This document shows, in pieces, positions 1-9,026 of a stretch of DNA of 64,000 nt. Source of the DNA: Falsiphaeobacter marinintestinus (GTDB lineage Bacteria > Pseudomonadota > Alphaproteobacteria > Rhodobacterales > Rhodobacteraceae). Made by a program: the position numbers and the translations under genes. The stretch's first letter is position 1. The number at the start of each line of letters is the position of its first letter. Location of the stretch: positions 434,001-498,000 of the forward strand of contig NZ_VOGO01000003.1 in assembly GCF_007923355.1 (NCBI RefSeq), read 5' to 3'. The notes under the pieces are model-generated. The model had not been told where the DNA came from. It ran no database searches and worked only from the letters and a program-made list of their open reading frames with translations.

Positions 1-1
1 T

Positions 2-490
2 GTTGATACGAGCCGCGCCAATTTCCAGCTGAGCATGGATATTTCGGTTTATTCGTTCACAGCCGTGGTGCAGCGGGCCGAAAAGATGATGACCGACGGC
101 GGCTCCTGCCTGACGCTGACCTATTATGGCGCCGAAAAAGTCATGCCCCATTACAACGTCATGGGCGTCGCCAAGGCCGCATTGGAAGCGTCGGTCAAAT
201 ATCTGGCCGAAGATCTGGGCAAGGACGGCATTCGCGTGAACGCGATCTCGGCCGGCCCGATCAAGACCCTGGCCGCCAGCGGTATCGGAGATTTCCGCTA
301 CATCATGAAGTGGAACGAGTATAATTCACCGCTGCGGCGCAACGTGTCGACAGATGATGTAGGCAAATCAGCGCTGTACTTGCTGAGCGATCTTGCATCC
401 GGTGTGACCGGTGAAAACCTGCATGTCGATGCCGGATATCATGTCGTGGGTATGAAAGCCGTCGACGCACCGGATATGGAAAAGGGCTGA
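2..490 (+). CDS. fabI: Enoyl-[acyl-carrier-protein] reductase (NADH) FabI, C-terminal part
   Basis: The reading frame is open from the window edge, so the N-terminus (the NAD-binding glycine segment) lies outside. FabI performs the last reduction of each fatty acid elongation cycle in the cytoplasm. The visible part has the FabI-type YNVMGVAK stretch, with the Tyr-x6-Lys catalytic spacing of enoyl-ACP reductases rather than the Tyr-x3-Lys of ordinary SDRs. It then shows [18 protein letters not shown], the substrate-loop signature of FabI, and a C-terminal [11 protein letters not shown] segment. The next gene starts 4 bases after the stop, which suggests co-transcription with the phosphoribosyltransferase. 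An ATG at 35 is internal, because conserved residues ([10 protein letters not shown]) precede it. Confidence 0.95.
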   Translation, partial: VDTSRANFQLSMDISVYSFTAVVQRAEKMMTDGGSCLTLTYYGAEKVMPHYNVMGVAKAALEASVKYLAEDLGKDGIRVNAISAGPIKTLAASGIGDFRYIMKWNEYNSPLRRNVSTDDVGKSALYLLSDLASGVTGENLHVDAGYHVVGMKAVDAPDMEKG

Positions 491-494
491 CCAG

Positions 495-1013
495 ATGAGC
501 GACCGTCTTCCGCATGAAAAGGGCTTCCACATCAGCTGGGACCAGATTCACCGTGACAGTCGGGCGTTGGCCTGGCGTCTGGATGGTCAGGGACCTGACG
601 ATGGGGCGTGGCGTGCGGTCGTCGCGATCACCCGTGGTGGCATGGCCCCGGCCATGATCGTTGCGCGCGAACTTGACATCCGAACGGTCGATACGATTTC
701 GGTCAAATCGTACCACTCGGGCGGCGGTAAGGCCGATCAGCGCAGCGAAGCGCAGGTGATAAAGTCGCCCGATGCCGCTCTGATGGGTGACGGGACCGGT
801 ATTTTGATCGTTGACGACCTTGTCGACAGTGGCAAAACACTGGAACTGGTGCGTGATCTGTATCCGAAGGCGCATTTCGCAACCGTGTACGCCAAGCCAA
901 AAGGCAATCCGATGGTTGATACCTTTATCACCGAGGTCAGCCAGGACACCTGGATCTTTTTCCCGTGGGATATGGCGCTGCAATACGTCGAACCCTATCG
1001 CGGAACGGACTGA
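495..1013 (+). CDS. gpt: Xanthine phosphoribosyltransferase
   Basis: A 172-residue type I phosphoribosyltransferase. It salvages xanthine and guanine by transferring the phosphoribosyl group from PRPP, giving XMP or GMP. Residues 103-115 ([13 protein letters not shown]) are the PRPP-binding loop with the paired Asp residues. An early AITRGG segment (residues 44-49) is the second PRPP-binding element, and the C-terminal [18 protein letters not shown] is typical of bacterial Gpt and of its purine-stacking Trp/Phe region. Length matches the family (about 150-175). The gene follows fabI by 4 bases. No strong Shine-Dalgarno sequence is visible, which fits translational coupling. A hypoxanthine/guanine-specific relative is less likely given the C-terminus. 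Confidence 0.9.
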   Translation: MSDRLPHEKGFHISWDQIHRDSRALAWRLDGQGPDDGAWRAVVAITRGGMAPAMIVARELDIRTVDTISVKSYHSGGGKADQRSEAQVIKSPDAALMGDGTGILIVDDLVDSGKTLELVRDLYPKAHFATVYAKPKGNPMVDTFITEVSQDTWIFFPWDMALQYVEPYRGTD

Positions 1014-1058
1014 CCCACATCTGCGCGCGGATCAGCGCCCCGTATCACAGAGGCGCCG

Positions 1059-2228
1059 ATGACCCGCACCCAAGCCACCTTCCCTGCCCCAATCGTCGAG
1101 TCAAAAAAATGGCTCGACGGAGTCAGCTTTCCTTCCAACCGGCCGCTGATCAATGTCAGTCAGGCTGCCCCGGTCGAAGCGCCGCCCCTGGCGTTGCGCG
1201 AGGCGATGGCAGAGTTTGTCCTGACCCAGACTGACGCGCATCTTTATGGTCCGGTTCTTGGCAACGGCGACTTGCGGTCGGCCCTTGCCGCGCAGATCTC
1301 ATCCCATTACGGCGGCTCGGTCGGCGATCAGCAGATCGCAATCACGTCCGGCTGCAATCAGGCCTTTGCGGCGGCAATGATGGCGCTGACCGGCGAGGGC
1401 GACGAAGTCATTCTCCCGACGCCTTGGTACTTCAACCACAAAATGTGGCTCGACATGACGGGCGTACGGGCGGTGCCATTGCCGACCGGCGACGATATGC
1501 TGCCTGATCCTGAACAGGCCGCCGCGTTGATCACGCCCCGGACCCGGGCGATTGCGCTGGTTACGCCCAACAACCCGGCTGGCGTCGAGTATCCGGCCGA
1601 TCTGTTGCACGCGTTTCGCGATCTCGCGCGCGAACACGGTCTGCGCCTGATTGTCGACGAAACCTATCGCGATTTCGACAGTCGGACCGGTGCACCGCAT
1701 GACCTGTTTGTTGATCCCGACTGGGATGATGTTCTGGTACATCTTTATTCATTCTCGAAAACCTATCGCCTGACGGGCCACCGGGTCGGAGCTTTGGCCG
1801 CGAGCCCTGCTTTGTTGCAGGACATCGAAAAGTTTCTCGATACGGTGACGATCTGCCCAAGTCAGGTCGGGCAATTCGGGGCGCTTTGGGGGATCAACAA
1901 TCTGAGGCAATGGGTTGCTGGTGAACGGGTCGAGATTCTTGACCGGCGCGCGGCGATTGCCGAAGGGTTTGCGCCCCTGGCCGAACAAGGCTGGAAGCTA
2001 AAAGGCTTGGGCGCCTATTTCGCTTACGTTGAGCACCCTTTTGACATGACAGGCGATGATTTTGCCCGTCGATTGGTGGCTGATGCCGGGGTTCTCTTAC
2101 TGCCCGCCACCATGTTCGTGCCCGAAACCGACCGGTCGGGCGACCGTCAGGTGCGCATTGCCTTTGCCAATATCGACCGGGCGGGCATCGGCGCGTTGTT
2201 CGAACGTCTGCAAAGCCTGCCCTTCTGA
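1059..2228 (+). CDS. PLP-dependent class I/II aminotransferase
   Basis: A 389-residue fold type I aminotransferase. PLP-binding features are visible in order: TSGCNQAF near 97-103, NNPAG at 171-175, the cofactor-ring Asp in IVDETYRDFD (D200), and the Schiff-base lysine K234 in SFSKTYRLTGHRVG. The C-terminal Arg in QVRIAFANI should bind the substrate alpha-carboxylate. The substrate cannot be read from sequence; the family covers aspartate, aromatic, kynurenine and related aminotransferases. It lies 45 bases after gpt and 83 bases before the PpiD-like gene, on the same strand as both. No pathway partner is adjacent apart from trpE two genes on, so no role in aromatic metabolism can be claimed. 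Confidence 0.88.
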   Translation: MTRTQATFPAPIVESKKWLDGVSFPSNRPLINVSQAAPVEAPPLALREAMAEFVLTQTDAHLYGPVLGNGDLRSALAAQISSHYGGSVGDQQIAITSGCNQAFAAAMMALTGEGDEVILPTPWYFNHKMWLDMTGVRAVPLPTGDDMLPDPEQAAALITPRTRAIALVTPNNPAGVEYPADLLHAFRDLAREHGLRLIVDETYRDFDSRTGAPHDLFVDPDWDDVLVHLYSFSKTYRLTGHRVGALAASPALLQDIEKFLDTVTICPSQVGQFGALWGINNLRQWVAGERVEILDRRAAIAEGFAPLAEQGWKLKGLGAYFAYVEHPFDMTGDDFARRLVADAGVLLLPATMFVPETDRSGDRQVRIAFANIDRAGIGALFERLQSLPF

Positions 2229-2277
2229 CCTTGCCCCGCTTTGATACGCGTCGTAGACAAGGCGGCGGATAACAGGG

Positions 2278-2295
2278 GGCACCAAAAATGGTGCC
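2278..2295 (+). other. Hairpin in the leader of the PpiD-like gene
   Basis: GGCACC-AAAAAT-GGTGCC is a perfect 6-bp stem with a 6-base loop, 16 bases before the ATG at 2312 and just upstream of the Shine-Dalgarno-like AAGGGGG. There is no T-run, so it is not a terminator. It may affect translation or stability of the leader, but no function is known. Confidence 0.35.
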
Positions 2296-2311
2296 GGAAT
2301 AAGGGGGCGAC

Positions 2312-4153
2312 ATGGCAGCAGGCGTGAAAAGCTTATCAAACACCTTCGTATGGATTTTGATGGGGATGCTGATTGTCGGTCTGGCCGGCTTTGGGGCCAC
2401 CAATCTGTCCGGCAATGTGCGCGTCGTCGCACGGGTTGGAAATCAGGAAATTTCGGTCGACCAATACGCCCGCGAGCTGCAGCGTGAGTTGCGCGCAATC
2501 GAAGCCCAGATGGGCCAACCAATGCAAATGAGCGATGCGATGGCCCTTGGGCTGGACCAGAGAGCCCTGTCACAGTTGGTAGCTCTGGCCTCAATCGACA
2601 GTGAAACCCAGGATATGGGGATCTCGGTCGGGGACGAGAACCTGCAACGCGACATCGTCCAGATCCCCGCGTTTCAGGGTGTTGATGGCTCTTTCGATCG
2701 CGAAGCCTATCGGTTCACTTTGGAGCAAGCTGGTCTGAGCGAAGCCGAATTCGAAGCCGATCTGCGCCGCGAAGCCGCCCGCACATTGGTGCAAGGCGCA
2801 ATCATCAGCGGCGTCGAGATGCCAGACACCATGTCTGATGCCATGATCGACTATGTTTCGGCCCGTCGCAGCTTTACGATGGCGACCTTGACCTCAGAGG
2901 TTCTGAGTAACCCGCTGGCTGCGCCCACCGATGCAGACTTGCAGGCCTATTACGACGAAAACCCTGACGCCTTCACCTTGCCTGAAACCAAACGCATCAC
3001 CTATGCGCGTCTGACGCCGGAAATGCTGTTGGATCAGGTCGACGTTGACGAAGAATCGATCCGGCGGCTGTTTGAAGAGCGCAGCAGTGAATACAATATC
3101 CCTGAACGCCGGTTGGTCGAACGTCTGGTCTATCCTGATGAAGCCTCGGCCTCGGACGCCAAGGCGCAGCTTGAAGTTGGTGGCACGACTTTCGAACTGC
3201 TGGTGCAGGATCGTGGCCTGTCTTTGGCCGATGTCGACATGGGCGACGTCACAACGGACGAACTTGGCGAGGCTGGCGAGGCCGTGTTTGGCGCCGATGT
3301 TGGCGATGTCGTCGGGCCCCTGCCCTCAACCTTTGGCCCGGCCCTGTATCGTGTGAACGGTAGGCTGGCGGCCCGTATCACCAGCTTTGAAGACGCCCGC
3401 GCGCAGTTGCAGGACGAACTGGCTGGCGAACGCGCCCGCCGGCTGATCGAAGCACAGGCCGAAGATCTGGAAGACATGCTTGCCGGCGGTGCGACCCCAC
3501 AGGATCTGGCGACAGAAACCGACATGGAACTGGGCCAGATCGAATGGAGCATCGACTCGACCGATGGCATCGCTGCCTATGACGCCTTCCGTCAGGCCGC
3601 TCAGGCCGTGACCAAGGACGATTTTGCCGAGATCACATTCCTGGAAGATGGTGGCGTGTTTGCAATGCAGGTCGACGACGTTCTGCCACCGCGCCCCGAA
3701 CCGTTTGAAGACGCCATTGACCGGGTGACCGCAGGTTGGCGTTTGCAGCAAATCGGCACTGCGCTGCGCGAACGGGCGAACGAAACTGTGACCCAACTGG
3801 CGACAGATGGTGATTTCACAACCTTGAACCTTCCGCTTCGTGTTGAGAATGCCGTGACGCGCACAGCCTATCTGGATGGCACACCTGCTGATTTCATGAC
3901 GCAGGTGTTCGAGATGGAAACAGGTGAGCTGCGCGTGATTGGCGACGGCGCGACGGTTTTCATCGTGCGTTTGGACGACACGCTGCCGCCTGAAGAAACG
4001 CCTGAACTGGCACAGATGCAGGACGCGTTTGGTGAGCAATTGGATCAGGCTTTGGCACAGGCGCTGTTTGATGCCTTTGTGCGCGACGCCCAATTGCGTG
4101 CTCAGCCGATGCTGGATCAGGCCGCGCTGAACGCGGTTCAGAACAGTTTTTAA
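2312..4153 (+). CDS. PpiD-like membrane-anchored peptidylprolyl isomerase (SurA_N family)
   Basis: A 613-residue folding factor expected to sit on the periplasmic face of the inner membrane, where PpiD-type proteins assist newly exported outer-membrane and periplasmic proteins. There is a short cytoplasmic N-terminus and one membrane anchor (about residues 12-31). A SurA-like N-terminal chaperone domain (about 35-185) follows, with the typical VARVGNQEISVDQYAREL opening. A parvulin/PpiC-like domain lies near 265-350, ending GPLPSTFGPALYRV. A second helical region fills the C-terminus. Length matches PpiD (about 620). The parvulin active-site residues are poorly conserved, so isomerase activity is uncertain and the main job may be chaperone-like. 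The gene precedes trpE by only 18 bases, so trpE is probably read from the same mRNA. Confidence 0.88.
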   Translation: MAAGVKSLSNTFVWILMGMLIVGLAGFGATNLSGNVRVVARVGNQEISVDQYARELQRELRAIEAQMGQPMQMSDAMALGLDQRALSQLVALASIDSETQDMGISVGDENLQRDIVQIPAFQGVDGSFDREAYRFTLEQAGLSEAEFEADLRREAARTLVQGAIISGVEMPDTMSDAMIDYVSARRSFTMATLTSEVLSNPLAAPTDADLQAYYDENPDAFTLPETKRITYARLTPEMLLDQVDVDEESIRRLFEERSSEYNIPERRLVERLVYPDEASASDAKAQLEVGGTTFELLVQDRGLSLADVDMGDVTTDELGEAGEAVFGADVGDVVGPLPSTFGPALYRVNGRLAARITSFEDARAQLQDELAGERARRLIEAQAEDLEDMLAGGATPQDLATETDMELGQIEWSIDSTDGIAAYDAFRQAAQAVTKDDFAEITFLEDGGVFAMQVDDVLPPRPEPFEDAIDRVTAGWRLQQIGTALRERANETVTQLATDGDFTTLNLPLRVENAVTRTAYLDGTPADFMTQVFEMETGELRVIGDGATVFIVRLDDTLPPEETPELAQMQDAFGEQLDQALAQALFDAFVRDAQLRAQPMLDQAALNAVQNSF

Positions 4154-4171
4154 CAGACAGGTCCAACGTTA

Positions 4172-5683
4172 ATGGCTCTGACCCCCGATTTCGAAACGTT
4201 TTCCAAAGCCTATGAGGCTGGCGAAAATCAGGTTGTCTATACCCGGCTTGCTGCAGATCTCGACACGCCCGTGTCGCTGATGCTGAAGCTGACCGGGGCT
4301 CAGAAAGACGCCTTCATGCTGGAATCCGTCACCGGGGGCGAAGTGCGTGGGCGCTATTCGATCATCGGGATGAAGCCGGATCTGGTCTGGCGATGTGACG
4401 GGGAAAACGCCGCGATCAACCGACATGCCCGGTTCGAACCCGACGGGTTTGAGCCGGTCGATGGCAATCCTCTGGACACCCTGCGGGAGCTGATCGCCGA
4501 AAGCCGCATCAACTTGCCCGAAGACCTGCCACAGGCTGCGGCGGGGCTATTTGGGTATCTGGGCTATGACATGGTGCGGCTGGTTGAACGGCTGCCCGAT
4601 GTGAACCCGGACCCATTGGGGCTGCCGGATGCGCTGATGCTGCGCCCGTCGGTTGTTGCTGTTCTGGACGGCGTCAAGGGTGAGGTCACTGTGGTCTCGC
4701 CTGCCTGGGTCAGTGATGGCCAGTCGGCGCGTGCAGCCTATGCTCAGGCGGCCGAACGCGTGATGGACGCCGTGCGCGATCTGGAACGCGCAATGCCGGT
4801 TGAAACCCGGGGTCTTGGCGACCCACATGATATCGGCGAACCGGTATCGAACTTTACCTATGACGGATACAAACAGGCCGTTGAAAAGGCCAAAGAGTAC
4901 ATTCGGGCTGGCGACATCTTTCAGGTCGTTCCGGCGCAGCGCTGGACCCAGGACTTTCGTGAACCCCCTTTCGCGCTTTACCGATCCTTGCGGCGGACGA
5001 ACCCGTCGCCTTTCATGTTCTACTTCAACTTTGGCGGCTTTCAGGTGGTCGGAGCGTCCCCCGAAATTTTGGTGCGGGTCTTTGGCAACGAGATCACGAT
5101 CCGCCCGATCGCAGGCACGCGCCCACGTGGCGCGACCCCCGAAGAAGACCGCGCGTTGGAGCAGGATCTGCTGGCCGATCAGAAAGAACTGGCAGAACAT
5201 CTGATGCTGCTGGATCTGGGTCGCAATGATGCGGGCCGGGTTGCGCGGATCGGTACCGTGCGTCCGACCGAGCAGTTCATCATCGAACGCTACAGCCATG
5301 TGATGCATATCGTGTCGAATGTTGTGGGTGAACTGGCTGAAGACAAAGATGCGCTGGACGCCTTCTTTGCCGGAATGCCCGCAGGCACTGTATCGGGCGC
5401 ACCCAAAGTGCGTGCGATGGAAATCATTGACGAGTTAGAGCCCGAAAAGCGCGGTATCTATGGCGGCGGATGCGGATACTTCAGCGCTGGAGGGGATATG
5501 GACATGTGTATCGCCCTGCGCACGGCCATCGTGAAAGATCGCAAACTGTACATCCAGGCCGGTGGTGGCGTGGTCTATGACAGCGATCCCGAGGCCGAGT
5601 ATCAGGAAACCGTGCATAAATCGAATGCGATCCGGCGCGCGGCGGCAGACGCGGCACGGTTTACCGGAAACGGCAATCAATGA
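4172..5683 (+). CDS. trpE: Anthranilate synthase component I
   Basis: A 503-residue chorismate-using enzyme. With the glutamine amidotransferase TrpG it makes anthranilate, the first committed step of tryptophan synthesis. The N-terminal domain holds MLESVTGG (about 49-56), matching the Leu-Leu-Glu-Ser region where tryptophan binds for feedback inhibition, with a Met in place of one Leu. The C-terminal catalytic domain carries PAGTVSGAPK at 403-412, then YGGGCGYFS and IQAGGGVVYDSDPE, all standard for TrpE. It starts 18 bases after the PpiD-like gene. Its partners trpG-trpD-trpC lie 2.8 kb downstream, separated by the GH25 and deacetylase-like genes; no leader-peptide attenuator with Trp codons is visible before trpE. 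Confidence 0.97.
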   Translation: MALTPDFETFSKAYEAGENQVVYTRLAADLDTPVSLMLKLTGAQKDAFMLESVTGGEVRGRYSIIGMKPDLVWRCDGENAAINRHARFEPDGFEPVDGNPLDTLRELIAESRINLPEDLPQAAAGLFGYLGYDMVRLVERLPDVNPDPLGLPDALMLRPSVVAVLDGVKGEVTVVSPAWVSDGQSARAAYAQAAERVMDAVRDLERAMPVETRGLGDPHDIGEPVSNFTYDGYKQAVEKAKEYIRAGDIFQVVPAQRWTQDFREPPFALYRSLRRTNPSPFMFYFNFGGFQVVGASPEILVRVFGNEITIRPIAGTRPRGATPEEDRALEQDLLADQKELAEHLMLLDLGRNDAGRVARIGTVRPTEQFIIERYSHVMHIVSNVVGELAEDKDALDAFFAGMPAGTVSGAPKVRAMEIIDELEPEKRGIYGGGCGYFSAGGDMDMCIALRTAIVKDRKLYIQAGGGVVYDSDPEAEYQETVHKSNAIRRAAADAARFTGNGNQ

Positions 5684-5799
5684 TCCCTGCCCGAGCCATG
5701 GCGCCGATCAGCTGATCGCCTGGCGTCACGCATCTGTTTGTTGCCGAATGCTGTCGGCACGGGCAAACTTTGTTTCAAGGCACGGCAGGATAGGTTTTG

Positions 5800-6600
5800 A
5801 TGCGTAAATTTATGTTTTTCCTGAGCTTTATGGGCGCACTTGCTGCCTGCGGATCGGGCCGGAAGGCGTCTGCCCCAGAACCTGCGCCAGCTCCGGTCAG
5901 CGGTGAGACGGCGTCGTTTGCCGCAGCGCCACGCTTTGATGATCTGGACCCAGTCGAATGGCCCGGGACGAAGCCGACAAATTACCGTATTCACGGCATA
6001 GACGTGTCGCGCTGGCAGGGCGATATCGACTGGTACACGGCTCGGAATGCAGGTGTGTCGTTTGTCTTTATCAAGGCGACTGAAGGCGGTGACGTGGCCG
6101 ACCCCAAATTCGACGATCATCGCACCGGCGCAAAACGGGCTGGCGTGCGATATGGTGCCTATCATTACTTCTATTTCTGCCGACCGGCGACAGAACAGGC
6201 CGAGTGGTTCATCAAACATGTACCGCGCGAAAATGGCAGCCTGCCTCATGTGCTTGATCTCGAATGGAACCATAAATCAAAAACTTGCCCGTATCGTCCT
6301 GAAGGCTATGCCGTGCGCCACGAAGCACGGGTATTTCTCGATATGCTGGAAGCGCACTACGGCAAACGCCCAATGATCTATACGACCCCGGATTTCTATC
6401 AAGACACCCGGCTTGACCAGATGCGTGGCGAAACCTTTTGGTTGCGTTCGGTCGCGGACCACCCGCGCACGGTCTATCCCGGCGCCCGCTGGACGTTCTG
6501 GCAATACACCGGTACCGGCGTTGTTCCGGGTGTTGAAGGCAAGGTCGATATCAACGTCTTTGCCGGTGCCCCGGAAAGTTGGGCGGGTTGGCGGCGCTGA
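5800..6600 (+). CDS. GH25-family (lysozyme-like) lipoprotein
   Basis: A 266-residue lipoprotein with a glycoside hydrolase family 25 domain. GH25 enzymes cut the beta-1,4 bond of peptidoglycan next to N-acetylmuramic acid. The N-terminus has a basic residue pair, a hydrophobic stretch and the lipobox LAAC with acylated Cys17, so the protein should be held on a periplasmic membrane face. A Pro/Ala-rich linker (about 22-55) leads to the catalytic domain: HGIDVSRWQGDIDW (D68), FIKATEGG (E95) and HVLDLEWN with the D153-x-E155 pair of this family. ATG 5800 was chosen because it opens the signal peptide directly; a TTG lies one codon upstream. It may act in cell-wall remodelling, as does perhaps the facing deacetylase-like gene. 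Confidence 0.85.
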   Translation: MRKFMFFLSFMGALAACGSGRKASAPEPAPAPVSGETASFAAAPRFDDLDPVEWPGTKPTNYRIHGIDVSRWQGDIDWYTARNAGVSFVFIKATEGGDVADPKFDDHRTGAKRAGVRYGAYHYFYFCRPATEQAEWFIKHVPRENGSLPHVLDLEWNHKSKTCPYRPEGYAVRHEARVFLDMLEAHYGKRPMIYTTPDFYQDTRLDQMRGETFWLRSVADHPRTVYPGARWTFWQYTGTGVVPGVEGKVDINVFAGAPESWAGWRR

Positions 6601-6616
6601 TTGGACTCAGATACGT

Positions 6617-8254
6617 TTATTCGCCCGCGTTGACTTGTGTCAGGACCGCCGAAACCGGAGCCAGCGCAACACGCTGCGCCCGATCTTGCAGGCCCCACAA
6701 CAACAGAGCGCTGATCGTGTCGGGACGCACACGCCCCAGCATGATCACGCCACCTTCCTGTCGCGCGCGAAACGCCGCCTGATCCAGAAAACGACGGATC
6801 ACGGTTGGCGTCTGCCCGGCCCCGTCAAAATCACGGAACACGGTCGACGACGGCACCCCGGCCTTGGCCGCAAGTTTCTGCGCCGTGTTAAGCCCGCTGG
6901 ACTGCAGAATCAGACCACGACCGGTCGAAAGCGCTATGTCGGTTACCTGATCGGACAAACCGCGGTTGCCCTGGAACCCGGCGCCTGTCCCTTCGAGAAT
7001 GGCGACGGTTTCCGGCAAGGTGTCCAGCCAGACACCGAATGACACTTCGGCATCTTGCGGCGATGAAGTTGCGGCTAAATTCGCCAACAAAACGACCTCG
7101 AAACCTGCCGCTCGATGAATCGCCATCTTGTCAGCGGCATCGGGTGACGCAGGATCGATGGCAAAACTGATCGGATAAGGGAAATCGTGCAGGGCCTCGG
7201 CCCCGACCGACCCGGTGTCGTCAATCAGAAGGATCGACATCAAAGGGCGATCGCCGGGATCATCGAAAGCGGCCGCATAAGCCTTGATCGGTGGATCGAC
7301 TTTACCCGGAGCAGGTGCCGTTGCACCGGTGTTACGCTCTGTCAAAGGCACGACAGGCGTTCCCAAACCGGGGCTCAGGGCTGCAGTTTCCTCGCCCGCG
7401 CTACCGGCTTGGGGCAACTCGGCGACGGCGGGCGGATCGCTTGGCGCCGCAGCTTCTGGAGTTGTGGTATCTGCCTCAGGCGCTGTCCCGTCCACAACGA
7501 TGGTATGGGGCTGTCCGGGTGTTGTTTGGCTTGGCGCGGTATCTCCGCCAATCAGCAACGGGGGCTTTTCTGACGTGCCGGGTGTGGGGGCTGTATCAGA
7601 CGCTGCCTCTGTTTGGGGGGCAGCACCGGGATCTGTCGACACACTGGGACTGCTTTCGTCAGTGGGTTGATCTACGTTCGCACTTTCAGTTGCAGCCGTT
7701 GCGTCATCCGGCGCGGATCCAATGCTCGGTGTCTCACCCGCCACAGGTGGGCGTGCTGCAAATCCGGTTTCGGGCGTTGTCAGCTCTGGCATCGGCGGCT
7801 GAGACGGTTCGGACGAGATCGAACTGGAAGCAGCAGCATCATCAGATGGCACGGTCGGAGCGTCGGATCCGGTTTGTGAAACGTCCGGGTCTTCTGGCTC
7901 GGCAGTCACTTCGGGTGCGTCATCGCGCGGTTGCGGGCTGCCCAAATCGGTGGTCGCGTCGCCAACCTGCGGTTTATCGGCGGGATCGGTATCCGCATCG
8001 TCCAGCGTGCCTAGCCCGTCAGGTGGCGTGTCTGAGTTGTCTGGCGCCGTTGGTAGCGCCTCAACCAGATCAGCATCCGCTCCACTGGGATCGGCAGGCC
8101 GGTCTGTGGCGTCGCTGGGCGCTTCGGGCACCGCTTGTGGCGCACGCGCCCCGACATCCGGTCCCTGACCCCTTGGTGCCAAAAGCGACAAAGCGCCGAC
8201 CGCAACGACTGCAGCCACCAATCCTATTACAAGACCACCGAAAAATCCGCGCAT
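6617..8254 (-). CDS. Divergent polysaccharide deacetylase (DUF610/YibQ-like) with membrane anchor and long linker
   Basis: A 545-residue protein. Residues 1-27 are a membrane anchor. Residues of about 30-310 are a low-complexity Pro/Ala/Ser/Thr/Asp linker. The last 210 or so residues form a NodB-like barrel of the divergent deacetylase family, with LLIDDTGSVG, YPISFAIDP and VFRDFDGAGQ. LIDD resembles the catalytic/metal Asp pair, but the zinc-binding histidines of true chitin deacetylases are not obvious, so catalysis is unproven. The start at 8254 (MRGFFGGLV) is preferred over upstream possibilities because it opens the anchor and follows a GAGG. It is transcribed toward the GH25 gene, with 16 bases between the stops. 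The biased linker codons generate long false frames on the other strand. Confidence 0.8.
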   Translation of the reverse strand: MRGFFGGLVIGLVAAVVAVGALSLLAPRGQGPDVGARAPQAVPEAPSDATDRPADPSGADADLVEALPTAPDNSDTPPDGLGTLDDADTDPADKPQVGDATTDLGSPQPRDDAPEVTAEPEDPDVSQTGSDAPTVPSDDAAASSSISSEPSQPPMPELTTPETGFAARPPVAGETPSIGSAPDDATAATESANVDQPTDESSPSVSTDPGAAPQTEAASDTAPTPGTSEKPPLLIGGDTAPSQTTPGQPHTIVVDGTAPEADTTTPEAAAPSDPPAVAELPQAGSAGEETAALSPGLGTPVVPLTERNTGATAPAPGKVDPPIKAYAAAFDDPGDRPLMSILLIDDTGSVGAEALHDFPYPISFAIDPASPDAADKMAIHRAAGFEVVLLANLAATSSPQDAEVSFGVWLDTLPETVAILEGTGAGFQGNRGLSDQVTDIALSTGRGLILQSSGLNTAQKLAAKAGVPSSTVFRDFDGAGQTPTVIRRFLDQAAFRARQEGGVIMLGRVRPDTISALLLWGLQDRAQRVALAPVSAVLTQVNAGE

Positions 8255-8394
8255 TTTACCTGTGCCTCTACTTTCTGCCCCGCGCACTGCCAATCACCCA
8301 CGCGATCGTCTGAGCGATCTTGCATACGGGTGGGTCGTGCTTTCATGTGCTCTTGACGCTGCGCTGCAACCCTGAACATGTATGTCGCGACCAG

Positions 8395-8400
8395 TATAAT
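8395..8400 (+). promoter_or_regulatory. Candidate -10 element of the trpGDC-moaC-glp operon
   Basis: A perfect TATAAT stands 45 bases before the preferred trpG start. A -35 match at 17-base spacing (CTGAAC, 8372-8377) is weak, and a better TTGACG at 8353-8358 is too far away. Transcription would begin near 8407, giving a short leader without a Shine-Dalgarno sequence. Confidence 0.4.
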
Positions 8401-8444
8401 GCCGGGGCGCCCTCTGCCACCAGCCCTTAATGAGCCGCGACGAC

Positions 8445-9026
8445 ATGCTTCTGCTGATAGATAACTATGACAGCTTTACCTATAACCTTGTCCACTACCT
8501 GGGCGAGTTGGGTGCAGACATCACCATTCGGCGTAATGACGCGCTGAGTGTGCAGGATGCCATGGCCATGAACCCTGCCGGCATTTTGTTAAGCCCGGGA
8601 CCTTGTGATCCCGAACAGGCCGGGATCTGTCTGGCTCTGACGCAGGCTGCCGCCGAAACCAGAATTCCGTTGATGGGTGTGTGCCTTGGGCATCAAACCA
8701 TCGGCCAGGCGTTCGGAGGCAATGTGGTCCGCTGTCATGAGATCGTGCATGGCAAGATGGGGCAGATCCGCCACACCGGGAAAGGCCTGTTCGCCGGTTT
8801 GCCGTCACCGTTTGAGGCCACGCGCTATCATTCACTGGTGGTGGATCGCGATACGCTGCCAGACGTGCTTGAGATCACAGCCGAACTTGACGATGGCACG
8901 ATCATGGGGCTGCAGCACCGCGACCTTCCGATCCATGGCGTGCAATTCCACCCAGAATCCATCGCATCGGAGCATGGTCACGCCCTGCTCCGGAATTTCC
9001 TGAATGAACTGAAAGTCCCTGCATGA
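8445..9026 (+). CDS. trpG: Anthranilate synthase component II (glutamine amidotransferase)
   Basis: A 193-residue class I glutamine amidotransferase. It releases ammonia from glutamine for TrpE and in many bacteria also serves aminodeoxychorismate synthase (PabA role). The catalytic triad is visible: the Cys of GVCLGHQ, and the His and Glu of VQFHPES near the C-terminus. [20 protein letters not shown] is the usual N-terminus of the family, so ATG 8445 is chosen; an in-frame ATG at 8430 would add five residues. Neither start has a clear ribosome-binding site. The stop overlaps the trpD start as ATGA. No separate pabA is in the window, so a shared role in folate synthesis is possible. Confidence 0.95.
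   Translation: MLLLIDNYDSFTYNLVHYLGELGADITIRRNDALSVQDAMAMNPAGILLSPGPCDPEQAGICLALTQAAAETRIPLMGVCLGHQTIGQAFGGNVVRCHEIVHGKMGQIRHTGKGLFAGLPSPFEATRYHSLVVDRDTLPDVLEITAELDDGTIMGLQHRDLPIHGVQFHPESIASEHGHALLRNFLNELKVPA

Noticed and set aside
7291-8313. A 340-codon + strand frame opposite the deacetylase-like gene
   Set aside because: It is the antisense shadow of a low-complexity, GC-biased linker; composition is Arg/Gln/Pro-rich, with no ribosome site and no domain.
8353-8386. Promoter TTGACG with TATGTC before trpG
   Set aside because: The spacing is 22 bases, too long for a sigma70-type promoter; the TATAAT at 8395 is better.
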